DNA of 64,000 nt from Lysinibacillus sp. BPa_S21 (GTDB lineage: Bacteria > Bacillota > Bacilli > Bacillales_A > Planococcaceae), in contig NZ_JALIRS010000012.1 in NCBI RefSeq assembly GCF_023337795.1, positions 1 through 64,000 of the forward strand. Reading direction: 5' to 3'. How positions within the stretch are numbered: position 1 is the first letter of the stretch; each line of letters opens with the position of its first letter. Positions 1-8,520 of the stretch are shown here, piece after piece. A program made the position numbers and the translations under genes. The notes beneath the pieces were generated by a model that was not told the DNA's origin, did no database searches, and saw only the letters and a list, made by a program, of their open reading frames with translations.

Positions 1-24
1 AGCCAGGATCAAACTCTCCATAAA
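1..24 (-). rRNA. 16S ribosomal RNA, 5' end only
   Basis: The reverse complement of the first bases reads GGAGAGTTTGATCCTGGCT, the universal start of bacterial 16S rRNA (the 27F primer site). The gene runs leftwards out of the window, so only the first two dozen nucleotides are present. The mature 5' end is placed near position 24 by comparison with the remembered Bacillus 16S start; it could be off by a few bases. It heads an rrn operon transcribed on the minus strand. Confidence 0.95.
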
Positions 25-190
25 AAGAAATTTGATTAGCTCAAATTGTTTTGCTGGCATCATGTTTGATGTCCAAAATTTTGTTTTGTTCACTAACTCA
101 AGGTTAGCTACTAAAAACTTTATTGATTACGTTTTGCTTGTTCAGTTTTCAAGGTTCATTTCGTTACTGTTTTCTCAACAGCAACTCTTA
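25..190 (-). other. rRNA operon leader with boxA-like conserved block
   Basis: This is the transcribed spacer between the proximal rrn promoter and the 16S gene, read on the minus strand. It contains ACCTTGAAAACTGAACAAGC (around 137-156), which matches the TTGAAAACT-A/G-AACA block conserved upstream of 16S genes in Bacillus and involved in antitermination and processing. No open reading frame of note lies here. Confidence 0.7.
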
Positions 191-191
191 T

Positions 192-220
192 ATAATATCA
201 TGTCGTAAACTTGATGTCAA
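192..220 (-). promoter_or_regulatory. rrn promoter, proximal (P2)
   Basis: On the minus strand a perfect -35 TTGACA (215-220) is followed after exactly 17 bases by TATTAT (192-197). It lies about 170 bases upstream of the 16S start, the usual place for the proximal promoter of a Bacillus-type rrn operon. Confidence 0.75.
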
Positions 221-278
221 CAGCTAATTTATTTAATGTAGTTGTTGTTTTTCAGAAGTTATCTTAACGACTTGTATA

Positions 279-307
279 ATATTACACCCTTAATCCAAAA
301 AGGTCAA
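279..307 (-). promoter_or_regulatory. rrn promoter, distal (P1)
   Basis: On the minus strand TTGACC (302-307) and TAATAT (279-284) are separated by 17 bases, about 87 bases upstream of the proximal promoter. Tandem promoters are normal for rrn operons. The -10 is weaker than that of P2. Confidence 0.55.
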
Positions 308-590
308 CACTTTTTCTAATAAAAATTTACACTTTATCATTTCGTTGAAAAGCTTCCTATATAAATATTGAGTTCATTTTAGTTTAATATCTTTCGTATC
401 CTAAGTTCTAGAACAATAAAAAATGGACACCTCCCCTAATTCACTGGCGTTCTAAGACTGAGTTCCTATATTCAACAGCCTCTGAAATAAGTTAAATTTA
501 CATATAAATTAAACAAAAAGACTCTTTCCATTTGATAGAATTCCATTAATACTAATAGAAGACCGCTATGCGGAAAGGAGTTATATAAAA

Positions 591-1016
591 ATGCCCTATA
601 TGAACAAAGATCTTGCTCGTACATTAGAACAACAACATAAGCGAAGTGTAAAAGGTTTGTTTTTAAAAATCCAAGACTTAAATAATAATTGTACATTATT
701 AAGAAAACGACTTGAGCCACATATCGACTTAACCGTTTATAAGCATGCTATTGATTACGTTAATCAATTCGTTTCTCATACTTCCATTCTCAATCTTAAA
801 TTCATTACAAATACAGAAAATCTAGAGGTCGTTGTATTACATGCACTTTTATTAGCACATATAATAGAAAACGAAGATTCTTATACTTTTGAATATGAAC
901 ATAACTTACTTCAAGGGTATATTCATGAAATATTTACGTTAAACGATCATGCAAAAGCACTTTATACGAATCACCAGGAAAAGATGCTTCTCTATATAGA
1001 ATCTCAACCAACATAA
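591..1016 (+). CDS. hypothetical protein, 141 aa
   Basis: A soluble, helix-rich protein of 141 residues with no signal peptide or membrane segment; I do not recognise the family. The start is supported by GGAAAGGAG eight to ten bases upstream. The N-terminal part is basic (RTLEQQHKRS), the C-terminal part acidic and His-rich. It is transcribed away from the rRNA operon and ends at a bidirectional terminator shared with the convergent membrane-protein gene, so it appears to be a single-gene unit. Divergent placement next to an rrn promoter says nothing specific about function. Confidence 0.7.
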   Translation: MPYMNKDLARTLEQQHKRSVKGLFLKIQDLNNNCTLLRKRLEPHIDLTVYKHAIDYVNQFVSHTSILNLKFITNTENLEVVVLHALLLAHIIENEDSYTFEYEHNLLQGYIHEIFTLNDHAKALYTNHQEKMLLYIESQPT

Positions 1017-1018
1017 AA

Positions 1019-1056
1019 AAGACGATCTTTGTAGCGCATTACTACTTGATCGTCTT
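1019..1056. terminator. bidirectional intrinsic terminator
   Basis: Inverted repeat AAGACGATC / GATCGTCTT (1019-1027 and 1048-1056) with A-rich left and T-rich right flanks, between two convergent genes. Confidence 0.8.
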
Positions 1057-1061
1057 TTATA

Positions 1062-2750
1062 TTATTTTTTCTCTTCTACTAATCCTTTAACAATCATTGA
1101 TCGAACTGGTAAAAACTGCTCTCCTGTATCACCATAAGTGAGAATGACCTCATCGCCTTCTTGTAAATAAATTGCAAGTGGTTCTGTTTCCGAGCTTACC
1201 AAATAGTTTTTACCGTTATTTAGTAAGAATGATACAACTGTATAGTCTCCTAGACGTTCCTTGTATACGCGAAGTACTTTTCCACTTGCATTTTTCTCTT
1301 CTGCATGTGAACTTCCTTCGACTGTATTTCCACCGCGACTTAAGGCTGTTTTATATAATTTTAATGCCTCTTTAGGAGTTGTCGCATAAGCGGAGATTTC
1401 AGGATTCGCTGCAGATACGATGAAATAATTTTGTAAGAAACCATTTGAATCAAGCACTGCAGTTAACCAGCTTGCCTCACCGTAAAAGTTATACAATACC
1501 GGCATTTCCCCAGACCATTTTTTCTCGATAAATTTCTTCTCGATAATTTGCAAGTTACCTTGCGAATCCATATAAGAAGCGTCTTGATTTCCAGTATAAT
1601 AGGTTGCTTGACCTGTTCGGGCATTTGTTAAGGAATAGCCTAGCATGGAATCGACACCCTCTTTAGGGCTCGTAAAGTCTGTGAAATAATACATATCGCC
1701 TTTTTCATCAAAAATTGGGCTAACATTTGCCTCTGTTCCCTCATCTGAAGGTAGTTTAACGTCCTTCTTACCAAACTTGCTATTCCAAAATCCATGTACA
1801 TAATTACCGAAATAACTATTTTGCAAGCTTACTGTCTCTGGAGAAACCGCTCCATCAATAAATTCCGGGACATCCTCCAGTTTCATAACTTCTGATTTCC
1901 CTGTTAGTGCATCTACAAGCACAATCCCTTTTACATCGAAGCCATTACGTGCAGAAATAAATTCACCATAAGAACGGATGTAGTATGGTTTACCTTCATC
2001 ATCTATTTCAAGTTGAACATCTCCATAAAAAACAAGGAATGGATGTTGTAAACGTATATGACGCTCTAAATTTGAATTTAAATAAGCAGAAGGAACATAC
2101 TTCATTTCCTGCTTAACAAATTTAGGATTGTCCGCTGAATCTGTTGCGCTCATCATAAAGTAACCAGGAGTCGTCTCACCATTCATCCATTTAAAGAAGC
2201 CAGAGAACTCAACTGGCGCAATATAAACATACTCACCATTCACTTTTTGAATTTGTAAGCGCCCTAGCTCATAATAACTCGTATTCGGTACTTGCCCGAA
2301 CGCTTTTTTCATTTTATTACGTGCAAATTTAGGCGGAACACTAGCTGGTGTTTGTGTTTCATCGAATGGTTTTATTTCAACCTCTTGCTTCATTTCAGCT
2401 GACTTGAATTTTTCGTTAGCATTCCATAAAGGAGCTGATAATACAAACACTGCAACACCTAAACTTGCCAAAAATAAGACACCTTTTATTTTTCTTTCAA
2501 TACCACTTGCAAGAAGCGCGCCACCTAATGTTAATAGAATAATAGCGGGCCAAAAAGCAAGCCAGTTTACATCCATTTTCGTCACATATACGGTTATACC
2601 AGTAGCTAAAAATCCTAGTACAAATACACCGATAAAGAAGTATCCGATTACCTTTTTCGATCCGTCTTCTCGCTTTTTCGTTATAAGCGGTGTTAATAAA
2701 ACACTCGCGATTAGTCCAATAACTGCCGAAGCTATTAATAGCTTGGTCAT
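1062..2750 (-). CDS. membrane protein with large extracytoplasmic domain, function unknown
   Basis: Roughly 562 residues. The N-terminal ~110 residues hold three to four hydrophobic segments (residues about 5-25, 40-60, 68-85 and 93-110), followed by about 450 residues of soluble, beta-rich sequence that should face outside, with repeated Tyr/Gly-rich strands. A GTG codon at 2759 opens the frame nine bases earlier, but the ATG at 2750 has the better spaced AGAGGGTGA ribosome binding site, so I chose it. No catalytic motif is visible. It is a single-gene unit between the terminator at 1019-1056 and a divergent YhhN gene. I do not assign a function. Confidence 0.75.
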   Translation of the reverse strand: MTKLLIASAVIGLIASVLLTPLITKKREDGSKKVIGYFFIGVFVLGFLATGITVYVTKMDVNWLAFWPAIILLTLGGALLASGIERKIKGVLFLASLGVAVFVLSAPLWNANEKFKSAEMKQEVEIKPFDETQTPASVPPKFARNKMKKAFGQVPNTSYYELGRLQIQKVNGEYVYIAPVEFSGFFKWMNGETTPGYFMMSATDSADNPKFVKQEMKYVPSAYLNSNLERHIRLQHPFLVFYGDVQLEIDDEGKPYYIRSYGEFISARNGFDVKGIVLVDALTGKSEVMKLEDVPEFIDGAVSPETVSLQNSYFGNYVHGFWNSKFGKKDVKLPSDEGTEANVSPIFDEKGDMYYFTDFTSPKEGVDSMLGYSLTNARTGQATYYTGNQDASYMDSQGNLQIIEKKFIEKKWSGEMPVLYNFYGEASWLTAVLDSNGFLQNYFIVSAANPEISAYATTPKEALKLYKTALSRGGNTVEGSSHAEEKNASGKVLRVYKERLGDYTVVSFLLNNGKNYLVSSETEPLAIYLQEGDEVILTYGDTGEQFLPVRSMIVKGLVEEKK

Positions 2751-2913
2751 TTCGCTCACCCTCTCTTACCTTACTGTCCACTTATTTACGGTTACATACT
2801 AAAAAAGTTTCATACATAAGATGAATGAGTACACTCTTATGCATTTCCTATACGAAAGAATAAAGGAAATTCTAACATAGATAAAGAATTTCAAAGAAAA
2901 GGAGATGAGAATT

Positions 2914-3564
2914 TTGTCTAAAAAATTTTTAATAGCATTTATTATTTTGTTTGGTCTATATTATATTTTTTTCCTTTCCCATATTCCACAAAGCCTGATA
3001 CTTATCTTTAAAGTCATCCCAATGATTTTCATCATTATTTTAGCCGCTACATCAAAAAATGTAGGCATTAAAAAGTATCAAATACTAATTGTTATTGGAC
3101 TTGTCTTTTGTATGGTCGGTGATTATACATTACAGTGGTTTCTAATTGGGCTAACTAGCTTCCTAATAGGGCATATTTTTTATATCCTTGCCTTTTTTTC
3201 TACGAATGAACGACAAGTACCTACCTGGACAAAGATTGTATTGCTCGTTTACGGTGCAAGTATGGCTGTGTGGATTGCAGGTACGGTGTTTTCATCAGGA
3301 GAAGTCGTACTTGGTATCGCAGTAATTGTCTATATTTCAGTGATATTAACGATGGGTTGGACTGCGATTCGGACTGGTTCTACCTTTGCGACGATCGGAG
3401 CTCTACTATTTATCTCATCAGATTCCTATTTAGCTATTAATAAATTTATGATGCCTTTACCATTTTCACATGAGTTTATTATGTTGACATATTACAGTGC
3501 CCAACTACTAATTGCCTTAAGTATTTCTCAATATTCCGAAATCCGAAGTAAAGTGTTACAATAA
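2914..3564 (+). CDS. YhhN family membrane protein (lysoplasmalogenase-like)
   Basis: About 216 residues with seven to eight hydrophobic segments over nearly the whole length. Motifs typical of the YhhN/TMEM86 family are visible: GDYTLQW near residue 70, GHIFYILAFF near 87, and GALLFISSDSYLAINKF in the C-terminal third. Eukaryotic TMEM86B hydrolyses the vinyl-ether bond of lysoplasmalogens; the role of bacterial members is less clear. An ATG at 2905 overlaps the Shine-Dalgarno sequence GGAGATGAG, so the in-frame TTG at 2914, correctly spaced behind it, is the likelier start. It appears to be transcribed alone. Confidence 0.85.
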   Translation: MSKKFLIAFIILFGLYYIFFLSHIPQSLILIFKVIPMIFIIILAATSKNVGIKKYQILIVIGLVFCMVGDYTLQWFLIGLTSFLIGHIFYILAFFSTNERQVPTWTKIVLLVYGASMAVWIAGTVFSSGEVVLGIAVIVYISVILTMGWTAIRTGSTFATIGALLFISSDSYLAINKFMMPLPFSHEFIMLTYYSAQLLIALSISQYSEIRSKVLQ

Positions 3565-3647
3565 TAACTAATTATGCCTCGTCACAATTACGTGACATCT
3601 GCAGGAGGCTGAAAGAAGTTAAACATACACATTAGGAGGCCATACTT

Positions 3648-4877
3648 ATGAAAGAACAAGTAATCGAGCGTTTAATTCGTTATGCAAAAATTGATACACA
3701 ATCTGATTTCACAAGCGAAACAACTCCTTCAACACAAAAACAATTTGACTTATTGCATGTACTAAAAGATGAACTTGCTGCAATAGGCTTAACTGATATT
3801 ACATTAGATGAAAATGGTTATTTATTTGCAACACTCGAAGCAAATACAGATAAAAAAGTGCCTACTATTGGCTTTTTAGCGCATGTAGACACTACAACAG
3901 ATTTTACTGGCACAAATGTTAATCCACAACGCATTAACAACTATGATGGTGGAGTGATCCAGCTAAACGAAAATTTAGCGATGTCGCCAACAGATTTTCC
4001 TGAGCTTAAAAATTATGTAGGTCAAACGTTAATTACAACGGATGGGACTACATTATTAGGCGCTGACGATAAAGCTGGTATCGCTGAAATTATGACGGCT
4101 ATGGAATACCTAATAAATAATCCTTCTATTAAACATGGTAAATTACGTGTAGCGTTTACACCTGACGAAGAAATTGGCCGCGGTCCTCATAAATTCGATG
4201 TGGCTGCATTTGGAGCCGACTATGCTTATACGATGGATGGGGGACCACTTGGCGAGCTACAATACGAAAGCTTTAATGCTGCAGGCGTAAAGGTTGTGAC
4301 AAAAGGTACGAGTGTACACCCTGGTTCTGCGAAAAATAAAATGGTCAATGCCATTACAATGGCGATTGCCTTCCAAAATGAAATGCCTACTGATGCAGTA
4401 CCTGAAAAAACGGATGGCTATGAGGGCTTTATTCACTTAATGGGCTTTAGCGGTGCGATCGAGCATACTGAGCTTTCTTATATCGTTCGCGACCATGACC
4501 GTCAAAAGTTTGAAGCGAAAAAACAATTAATGCTTGATGCTGCAGCAAAAATTAAAGCCCAATACAGCGAGGATGCTTTAAGCATTACAATCGAAGATCA
4601 ATACTATAATATGGGCGAAAAAATTGAACCTGTAAAGGAAATTGTCGACATCGCACGTACAGCAATGGAAAAGTTAGAGATTACACCAATTACACTACCT
4701 ATCCGTGGCGGTACTGATGGTTCTCAGCTTTCTTACATGGGCTTACCAACACCAAACATTTTTGCAGGTGGTGAAAATATGCACGGTAAATTTGAATATG
4801 TATCTGCAGAAACAATGGAAAAAGCAACACAAGTGATTATCGAAATCGTACAGCTCTTTGAACAACAAGGAAAATAA
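3648..4877 (+). CDS. pepT: peptidase T (tripeptide aminopeptidase, M20B)
   Basis: A 409-residue cytoplasmic zinc aminopeptidase that removes the N-terminal residue from tripeptides. The M20B signatures are intact: GFLAHVDTT (first metal ligand His, with Asp), [23 protein letters not shown] (general base Glu and metal ligand Glu), the lid-domain HPGSAKN, and the C-terminal [18 protein letters not shown] with [10 protein letters not shown]. Length is as expected for PepT. The start follows AGGAGG by eight bases, and a strong terminator follows directly, so it is monocistronic. Confidence 0.97.
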   Translation: MKEQVIERLIRYAKIDTQSDFTSETTPSTQKQFDLLHVLKDELAAIGLTDITLDENGYLFATLEANTDKKVPTIGFLAHVDTTTDFTGTNVNPQRINNYDGGVIQLNENLAMSPTDFPELKNYVGQTLITTDGTTLLGADDKAGIAEIMTAMEYLINNPSIKHGKLRVAFTPDEEIGRGPHKFDVAAFGADYAYTMDGGPLGELQYESFNAAGVKVVTKGTSVHPGSAKNKMVNAITMAIAFQNEMPTDAVPEKTDGYEGFIHLMGFSGAIEHTELSYIVRDHDRQKFEAKKQLMLDAAAKIKAQYSEDALSITIEDQYYNMGEKIEPVKEIVDIARTAMEKLEITPITLPIRGGTDGSQLSYMGLPTPNIFAGGENMHGKFEYVSAETMEKATQVIIEIVQLFEQQGK

Positions 4878-4879
4878 TT

Positions 4880-4913
4880 ACGAAGAAGGGTTTACCCCTT
4901 CTTCGTAAATTTT
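4880..4913 (+). terminator. intrinsic terminator of pepT
   Basis: Perfect 11-bp stem ACGAAGAAGGG / CCCTTCTTCGT (4880-4890, 4896-4906) with a 5-base loop, followed by AAATTTTTT. Confidence 0.9.
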
Positions 4914-4962
4914 TTGAAGATGATGACTGAATTTTCAAACTACATAAATTGAGGTGATTTTA

Positions 4963-5925
4963 ATGAAAGAAATTGCATTAGGCATTTTAGCCTCACTTTT
5001 TTTCGCTGTTACATTTATATTAAACCACGCAATGGAAATGCAAGGTGGTAGCTGGCTATGGAGTGCATCCCTGCGCTATTTCTTTATGCTACCGTTTTTA
5101 CTCGTGATCGTCTTCTATCGCAAAGGCTTTTCCCAATTATCAGGTGAGATGAAAGCACAGCCTGTAGCTTGGCTGCTTTGGAGCTTTATTGGGTTCGTAC
5201 TGTTCTATGCCCCACTGACATTTGCAGCAGCATTCGGTCCAGGCTGGCTCGTCTCTGGAACATGGCAATTCACAATTGTCGCTGGCGTATTACTAGCTCC
5301 CCTATTTGTTTCAGTAGTGGCCGGGAAAACAGTACGTCAAAAAATACCGCTTATTTCATTACTTATTTCATGTGTCATTTTAGCCGGCATTTTACTTATT
5401 CAAATACCACAGGCACAATCAGTTCCGTTTAAAAGTTTAATGCTTGGCATTTTACCCGTTGTCATTGCAGCGTTTGCCTACCCTCTTGGTAACCGCAAAA
5501 TGATGGACATCTGTGGCGGACGCATCGATACATATCAACGAGTTCTCGGAATGACCATCGCCTCCATGCCCGCATGGATTATTCTAGCCATTTATGCAAT
5601 GGCAACAGTCGGACTTCCTTCAAGCAGCCAAGTAATGCAATCGTTGCTAGTTGGTATAAGCTCTGGTGTCATCGCCACAACTTTATTTTTCATTGCAACT
5701 GACCGCGTTCGCGATCATCAAGGCAAGCTCGCAGCTGTTGAAGCAACACAATCAACTGAAATACTCTTTGTCATTATTGGTGAAGTATTGTTGCTCGACA
5801 TTGCATTCCCAGATCGAATTGCTTTAGCAGGTCTAGGGGTCATCATTGTTGGCATGCTATTACATAGCTACTATACAATGATACTTGGGAAAAAGAGTGC
5901 TGTTCAAAGTAGTCCTACTCAATAA
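4963..5925 (+). CDS. multidrug-resistance efflux transporter family protein (DMT superfamily)
   Basis: A 320-residue inner-membrane protein with about ten hydrophobic segments, in the drug/metabolite transporter superfamily; it resembles the EmrE-like duplicated-domain permeases that Bacillales carry as 'multidrug resistance efflux transporter family'. Features include an N-terminal LGILASLFFAVTFILNH segment and a C-terminal VEATQSTEILFVIIGEVLLL helix reminiscent of the EamA-type end. The start at 4963 is chosen over a GTG nine bases upstream because the latter is part of the GAGGTG ribosome binding site. Substrate cannot be told from sequence. It is flanked by terminators on both sides. Confidence 0.8.
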   Translation: MKEIALGILASLFFAVTFILNHAMEMQGGSWLWSASLRYFFMLPFLLVIVFYRKGFSQLSGEMKAQPVAWLLWSFIGFVLFYAPLTFAAAFGPGWLVSGTWQFTIVAGVLLAPLFVSVVAGKTVRQKIPLISLLISCVILAGILLIQIPQAQSVPFKSLMLGILPVVIAAFAYPLGNRKMMDICGGRIDTYQRVLGMTIASMPAWIILAIYAMATVGLPSSSQVMQSLLVGISSGVIATTLFFIATDRVRDHQGKLAAVEATQSTEILFVIIGEVLLLDIAFPDRIALAGLGVIIVGMLLHSYYTMILGKKSAVQSSPTQ

Positions 5926-5926
5926 T

Positions 5927-5970
5927 AAAAATGTACATTACTAAATCACATTTTAGTAATGTACATTTTT
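5927..5970. terminator. bidirectional intrinsic terminator
   Basis: Inverted repeat built around AATGTACATTACTAAA and its complement with A-tract and T-tract flanks, between convergent genes ending at 5925 and 5985. Confidence 0.85.
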
Positions 5971-5984
5971 TATTCTAGCGAACA

Positions 5985-6464
5985 CTATAATTTGTAAATC
6001 ATTGTTTTAGATGTCCCTACTACTTCATAATCTTTAAAGCCAAGTTTTTTATAAATATTAATGGCCGCGTCATTTTCGAGGTCTACGCTAAGTGAAATGT
6101 TAATGTATCCTTCATCTTTTGCTTGTTGAATTATTTTACGCATCAGTAAAGTGCCTACCCCTTTTCCCCTTACTTCTTCTGAAACAGCGATTCCGATTTC
6201 AGGAGTATTGCAATCTATAAAACCATAGCTTTTAGTATTGTCATCAAATAATCTGTACCAGACAGCACCAACAGCTTGATTTTTTGTGTTAAAGGCAATT
6301 AAAGCTCTATCTCCCCTTCTCCCCCAACCTTCATGATATTTTCTTATGTCAGGCGAGTTTAGTAAAGCTTCTTTTGATGGTTTACTTTCTGGAATATGTA
6401 TAGACTCATATAACATATCTAGAAAGAACTCAAACTCATTCTCTAAATTTCTAATGTAAAACAT
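5985..6464 (-). CDS. GNAT family N-acetyltransferase
   Basis: 159 residues with one GNAT fold. Motif A is clear in EEVRGKGVGTLLMRKII, the acetyl-CoA pyrophosphate loop (R/Q-x-x-G-x-G/A), followed by DVENDAAINIYKKLGFKD-type sequence, the usual beta5-alpha4 region (residues seen: LENDAAINIYKKLGF). The ATG at 6464 is preferred over an upstream in-frame ATG at 6488 because AAGGGGTGATT sits just ahead of it. The acceptor substrate is unknown. It is transcribed towards the terminator at 5927-5970. Confidence 0.88.
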   Translation of the reverse strand: MFYIRNLENEFEFFLDMLYESIHIPESKPSKEALLNSPDIRKYHEGWGRRGDRALIAFNTKNQAVGAVWYRLFDDNTKSYGFIDCNTPEIGIAVSEEVRGKGVGTLLMRKIIQQAKDEGYINISLSVDLENDAAINIYKKLGFKDYEVVGTSKTMIYKL

Positions 6465-6544
6465 GAAATAATCACCCCTTCTTATCAAGGTATATTATAT
6501 ATTAAATTGTAATTATCGGTATAACTATAGAAGGTTATATATTT

Positions 6545-6620
6545 TTAATTAAATGTTTTATCTGCGCGAAAGCGAAGCGGCAGCGACAAAGCGCCCAGCC
6601 GGAACGAAATTCACCCCCAT
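6545..6620 (-). repeat. fragment of the composite palindromic repeat
   Basis: On the minus strand this piece reads as the left end of the large repeats at 33.8 and 51.7 kb: a TTTCGTTCCGGCTGGGCGC-type end, then the GCTGCCGCTTCGCTTTCGC module and an AGATAAAACATTT tail. The right half of the element and the double hairpin are missing, so it is a decayed or partial copy. An open frame of about 60 codons across it is not considered a gene. Confidence 0.7.
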
Positions 6621-6639
6621 GATATGGTGATGAGTTCAT

Positions 6640-6714
6640 TTTTATAGGAATGTCTTGATTTATCGGAATATTATCTCGTTTTATCGGAACAATTGCAGTT
6701 TCTATCAAAAAAGA
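6640..6714. repeat. short dispersed repeat, copy 1 (pairs with 8242-8298)
   Basis: The block TTTATAGGAAT ... GATTTATCG ... CAATTGCAGTTTCTATCAAAAAA recurs at 8242-8298. The last part (6690-6714) is almost identical over 25 bases. Both copies abut a terminator hairpin downstream of a minus-strand transcript. Nothing coding is seen. Confidence 0.6.
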
Positions 6715-6731
6715 TAACTCCATCAAAAATC

Positions 6732-6773
6732 AAACAGGTGTGGAAAAATAATTCTTTTTCCACACCTGTTTTT
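6732..6773. terminator. intrinsic terminator of the exported-protein gene
   Basis: Long inverted repeat, AAACAGGTGTGGAAAAA and its complement (6732-6748, 6755-6771), six-base loop, immediately downstream of the minus-strand gene ending at 6778. Confidence 0.88.
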
Positions 6774-6777
6774 CTAC

Positions 6778-8097
6778 TTATTCATAAGACATTAGTATGT
6801 TGTTACGTCCATCGATATAACCGTAACCTGGTGCAAATAATTCACCAAAAGACGTTTCCACAACATTGTTAAACGTACCGTACGGTGGTTTTGTGAATGT
6901 GAAATGAATGGCACGAACAAACCCTTCTTCTTTCATTCCATACTCCATTCTAGTCACCTTCGAGCCTTCTGTAACTGGTTTTTCAAATATATATTTGATA
7001 TCATCCTTTTCATAATTAAAAGTTTGTTCTGTCTCATGATAGTTAATGAACTTTTCGTTCTGCGCTTCAAAACGATTATTAGCCGTTTTCTTATATACAC
7101 CATTCCCATACACTAACTGCTGAAGCGTATCATTTGGCAAGAAAGATGTTGTAATAATTGGTGACTCGTTCGGTTTTATGGTAGCTAGGGCTTTTTTCGG
7201 TACACGATACATTTCCCCACCTATCTCAATCCAAGCTGTCGTATTTTTTTCTGTCAAAAACATTACTTCATCAAAACGTTTTAGTTCTCTTAACTTTCCA
7301 TTACCTTCACCAACAACACCATATCGGATATAGCGTTTCCCTTGGGTTTGCACAGGTTGGAGTGATTTTACAGGAATATAAGTAAAAATAAAATCTTCTC
7401 CCCATGTTCCGAGCAATTGCACTCTAAGGTATCCATTTATTTCAAGTCCTAACGATTGAAAAACAGTGCCTTTTGAATATTTCCCTCCTGTACCTGCTCC
7501 AGCCATTGGACCTCTTAAATGCTGTGCATTAGCTGTTAGCTTATAGAGTTTTTTATCTCTTTTTATCGTTTCTGCAATGCGAATATCCGTGGCATCAATA
7601 TAGCCCCCTTTAAACTTTCCTTCAGTTGGGTGCGTACGATCGTAATATAGATTTTCACCAATAGAAATATCATAACTAGGGCCCCCATCTACATACCCTT
7701 CCAAGTAATGTGTTCCATAGTCAAAGGCGGAGGGTTGACCATTGATGTTGATATAGCCTGGATTATCATAAAAAGAAGCACGGATGTTCAAAGGTATTTT
7801 CTTAAAAACAACTAAATCCGTTGCTTGTACACGGTAACCCGAGCTCATCCAATAAAATGTTTTATTGTTATACTTTTCGATATTATATACTCGGAAATAG
7901 CTGTTGCGTTTGACCATCATCGAACTATATGTACCGTTTGCATTCTGCTTATACACTTTTACATCTTTTTTAAAGGTCATTTTTCCCGTTTGACCCTTCA
8001 CAATTTGTGCCCCATCCCACTGTACATCTGCTTTAGAAGACGATGGGTTGATTAAAAAGGCCACAACGATGAGTAAAGTGATCACATATTTCTTCAT
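6778..8097 (-). CDS. secreted protein of unknown function
   Basis: 439 residues starting with a classical signal peptide (MKKYVITLLIVVAFLINPSS, cleavage probably near SSSKA-DV). The mature part is soluble, beta-rich and full of short aromatic/Gly motifs; the first ~90 residues of the mature protein (KDVKVYKQ...YFRVYNIEKYNNKTFYWM) look like a bacterial SH3-like wall-associated domain. No enzyme motif was recognised. The start is supported by GGAGGGGATT. It is a single-gene unit ended by a strong terminator. A cell-surface structural role is possible but is inference. Confidence 0.75.
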   Translation of the reverse strand: MKKYVITLLIVVAFLINPSSSKADVQWDGAQIVKGQTGKMTFKKDVKVYKQNANGTYSSMMVKRNSYFRVYNIEKYNNKTFYWMSSGYRVQATDLVVFKKIPLNIRASFYDNPGYININGQPSAFDYGTHYLEGYVDGGPSYDISIGENLYYDRTHPTEGKFKGGYIDATDIRIAETIKRDKKLYKLTANAQHLRGPMAGAGTGGKYSKGTVFQSLGLEINGYLRVQLLGTWGEDFIFTYIPVKSLQPVQTQGKRYIRYGVVGEGNGKLRELKRFDEVMFLTEKNTTAWIEIGGEMYRVPKKALATIKPNESPIITTSFLPNDTLQQLVYGNGVYKKTANNRFEAQNEKFINYHETEQTFNYEKDDIKYIFEKPVTEGSKVTRMEYGMKEEGFVRAIHFTFTKPPYGTFNNVVETSFGELFAPGYGYIDGRNNILMSYE

Positions 8098-8241
8098 TTA
8101 ATCCCCTCCACTAATTTTATAGTAAATTCCTATTTTTAATTATACTATACTAATCCTTGTTACTGATTAACTAATTACCCTATTTATGGATCGAAAAAAG
8201 AGAAACTTATCCATATTGGCATAAGTCTCTGAGATATTCTC

Positions 8242-8298
8242 TTTATAGGAATACTTTGCTGATTTATCGACACAATTGCAGTTTCTATCAAAAAAAGA
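8242..8298. repeat. short dispersed repeat, copy 2 (pairs with 6640-6714)
   Basis: Contains TTTATAGGAAT, GATTTATCGA and the near-identical CAATTGCAGTTTCTATCAAA block also found at 6690-6714. Its right end merges with the T-tract of the small-RNA terminator. Confidence 0.55.
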
Positions 8299-8327
8299 CG
8301 ACTCAGTCACAATGGAGTGAGTCGTCT
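8289..8327 (-). terminator. intrinsic terminator of the candidate small RNA
   Basis: Perfect 10-bp stem AGACGACTCA / TGAGTCGTCT (8296-8305, 8318-8327), 12-base loop, and seven Ts on the minus strand. There is no annotated gene between it and the promoter at 8463-8491, which is what suggested a short non-coding transcript. Confidence 0.9.
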
Positions 8328-8456
8328 AGAGATTTTTACGTTCCCAAAAAATGAGGGGGGTTTTAGGAGCGTTATCATGAACTAGCAAACTTCTGGAGAA
8401 AAGTAGCTAAAGTTCATCCTCTCTACACTGTATTGTAGAGGAGGAATAATCTTTAT
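8289..8456 (-). ncRNA. candidate Fur-regulated small RNA (FsrA-like by regulation)
   Basis: A predicted ~165-nt minus-strand transcript between a sigma-A promoter overlapped by a perfect Fur box and a strong terminator. From 5' to 3' it can form a hairpin (CCTCCTCTACA / TGTAGAGAGG, about 8417-8443), a second hairpin (ATGAAC / GTTCAT with inner TAGC / GCTA, about 8376-8416), then an unpaired-looking C6 tract (8355-8360, reading CCCCCCTCAT) complementary to GAGGGGG-type Shine-Dalgarno sequences, and the terminator. The only ATG-led frame is 11 codons with no spacing behind its Shine-Dalgarno-like sequence. B. subtilis FsrA is Fur-repressed and uses C-rich patches to block translation; the likeness here is in regulation and layout, not shown homology. 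Confidence 0.6.
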
Positions 8457-8458
8457 AC

Positions 8459-8477
8459 GATAATGATAATCATTATC
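8459..8477. promoter_or_regulatory. Fur box (perfect 19-bp consensus)
   Basis: The sequence GATAATGATAATCATTATC matches the classical 19-bp Fur box in every position. It overlaps the -10 (TATCAT, 8463-8468) and part of the spacer of a minus-strand promoter, so iron-loaded Fur would block it. No protein-coding gene starts within 350 bases on that strand. Confidence 0.9.
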
Positions 8478-8491
8478 AATTAAAATGTCAA
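8463..8491 (-). promoter_or_regulatory. sigma-A promoter under the Fur box
   Basis: On the minus strand TTGACA (8486-8491) and TATCAT (8463-8468) are 17 bases apart. The predicted start is near 8456. Confidence 0.7.
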
Positions 8492-8520
8492 CATTAATCT
8501 GAAAATTGTTTTAAGTTTTT

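Noticed and set aside
472..720. 82-codon minus-strand frame opposite the 591-1016 gene
   Set aside because: It is antisense to a gene with a good ribosome binding site and has none itself.
6535..6726. 63-codon minus-strand frame
   Set aside because: Overlaps a repeat fragment and a dispersed repeat; no ribosome binding site and composition unlike a protein.
8376..8411. 11-codon frame in the candidate Fur-regulated RNA
   Set aside because: Its ATG touches the GAGAGG with no spacing and is within a hairpin; too short and no sign of conservation can be seen.
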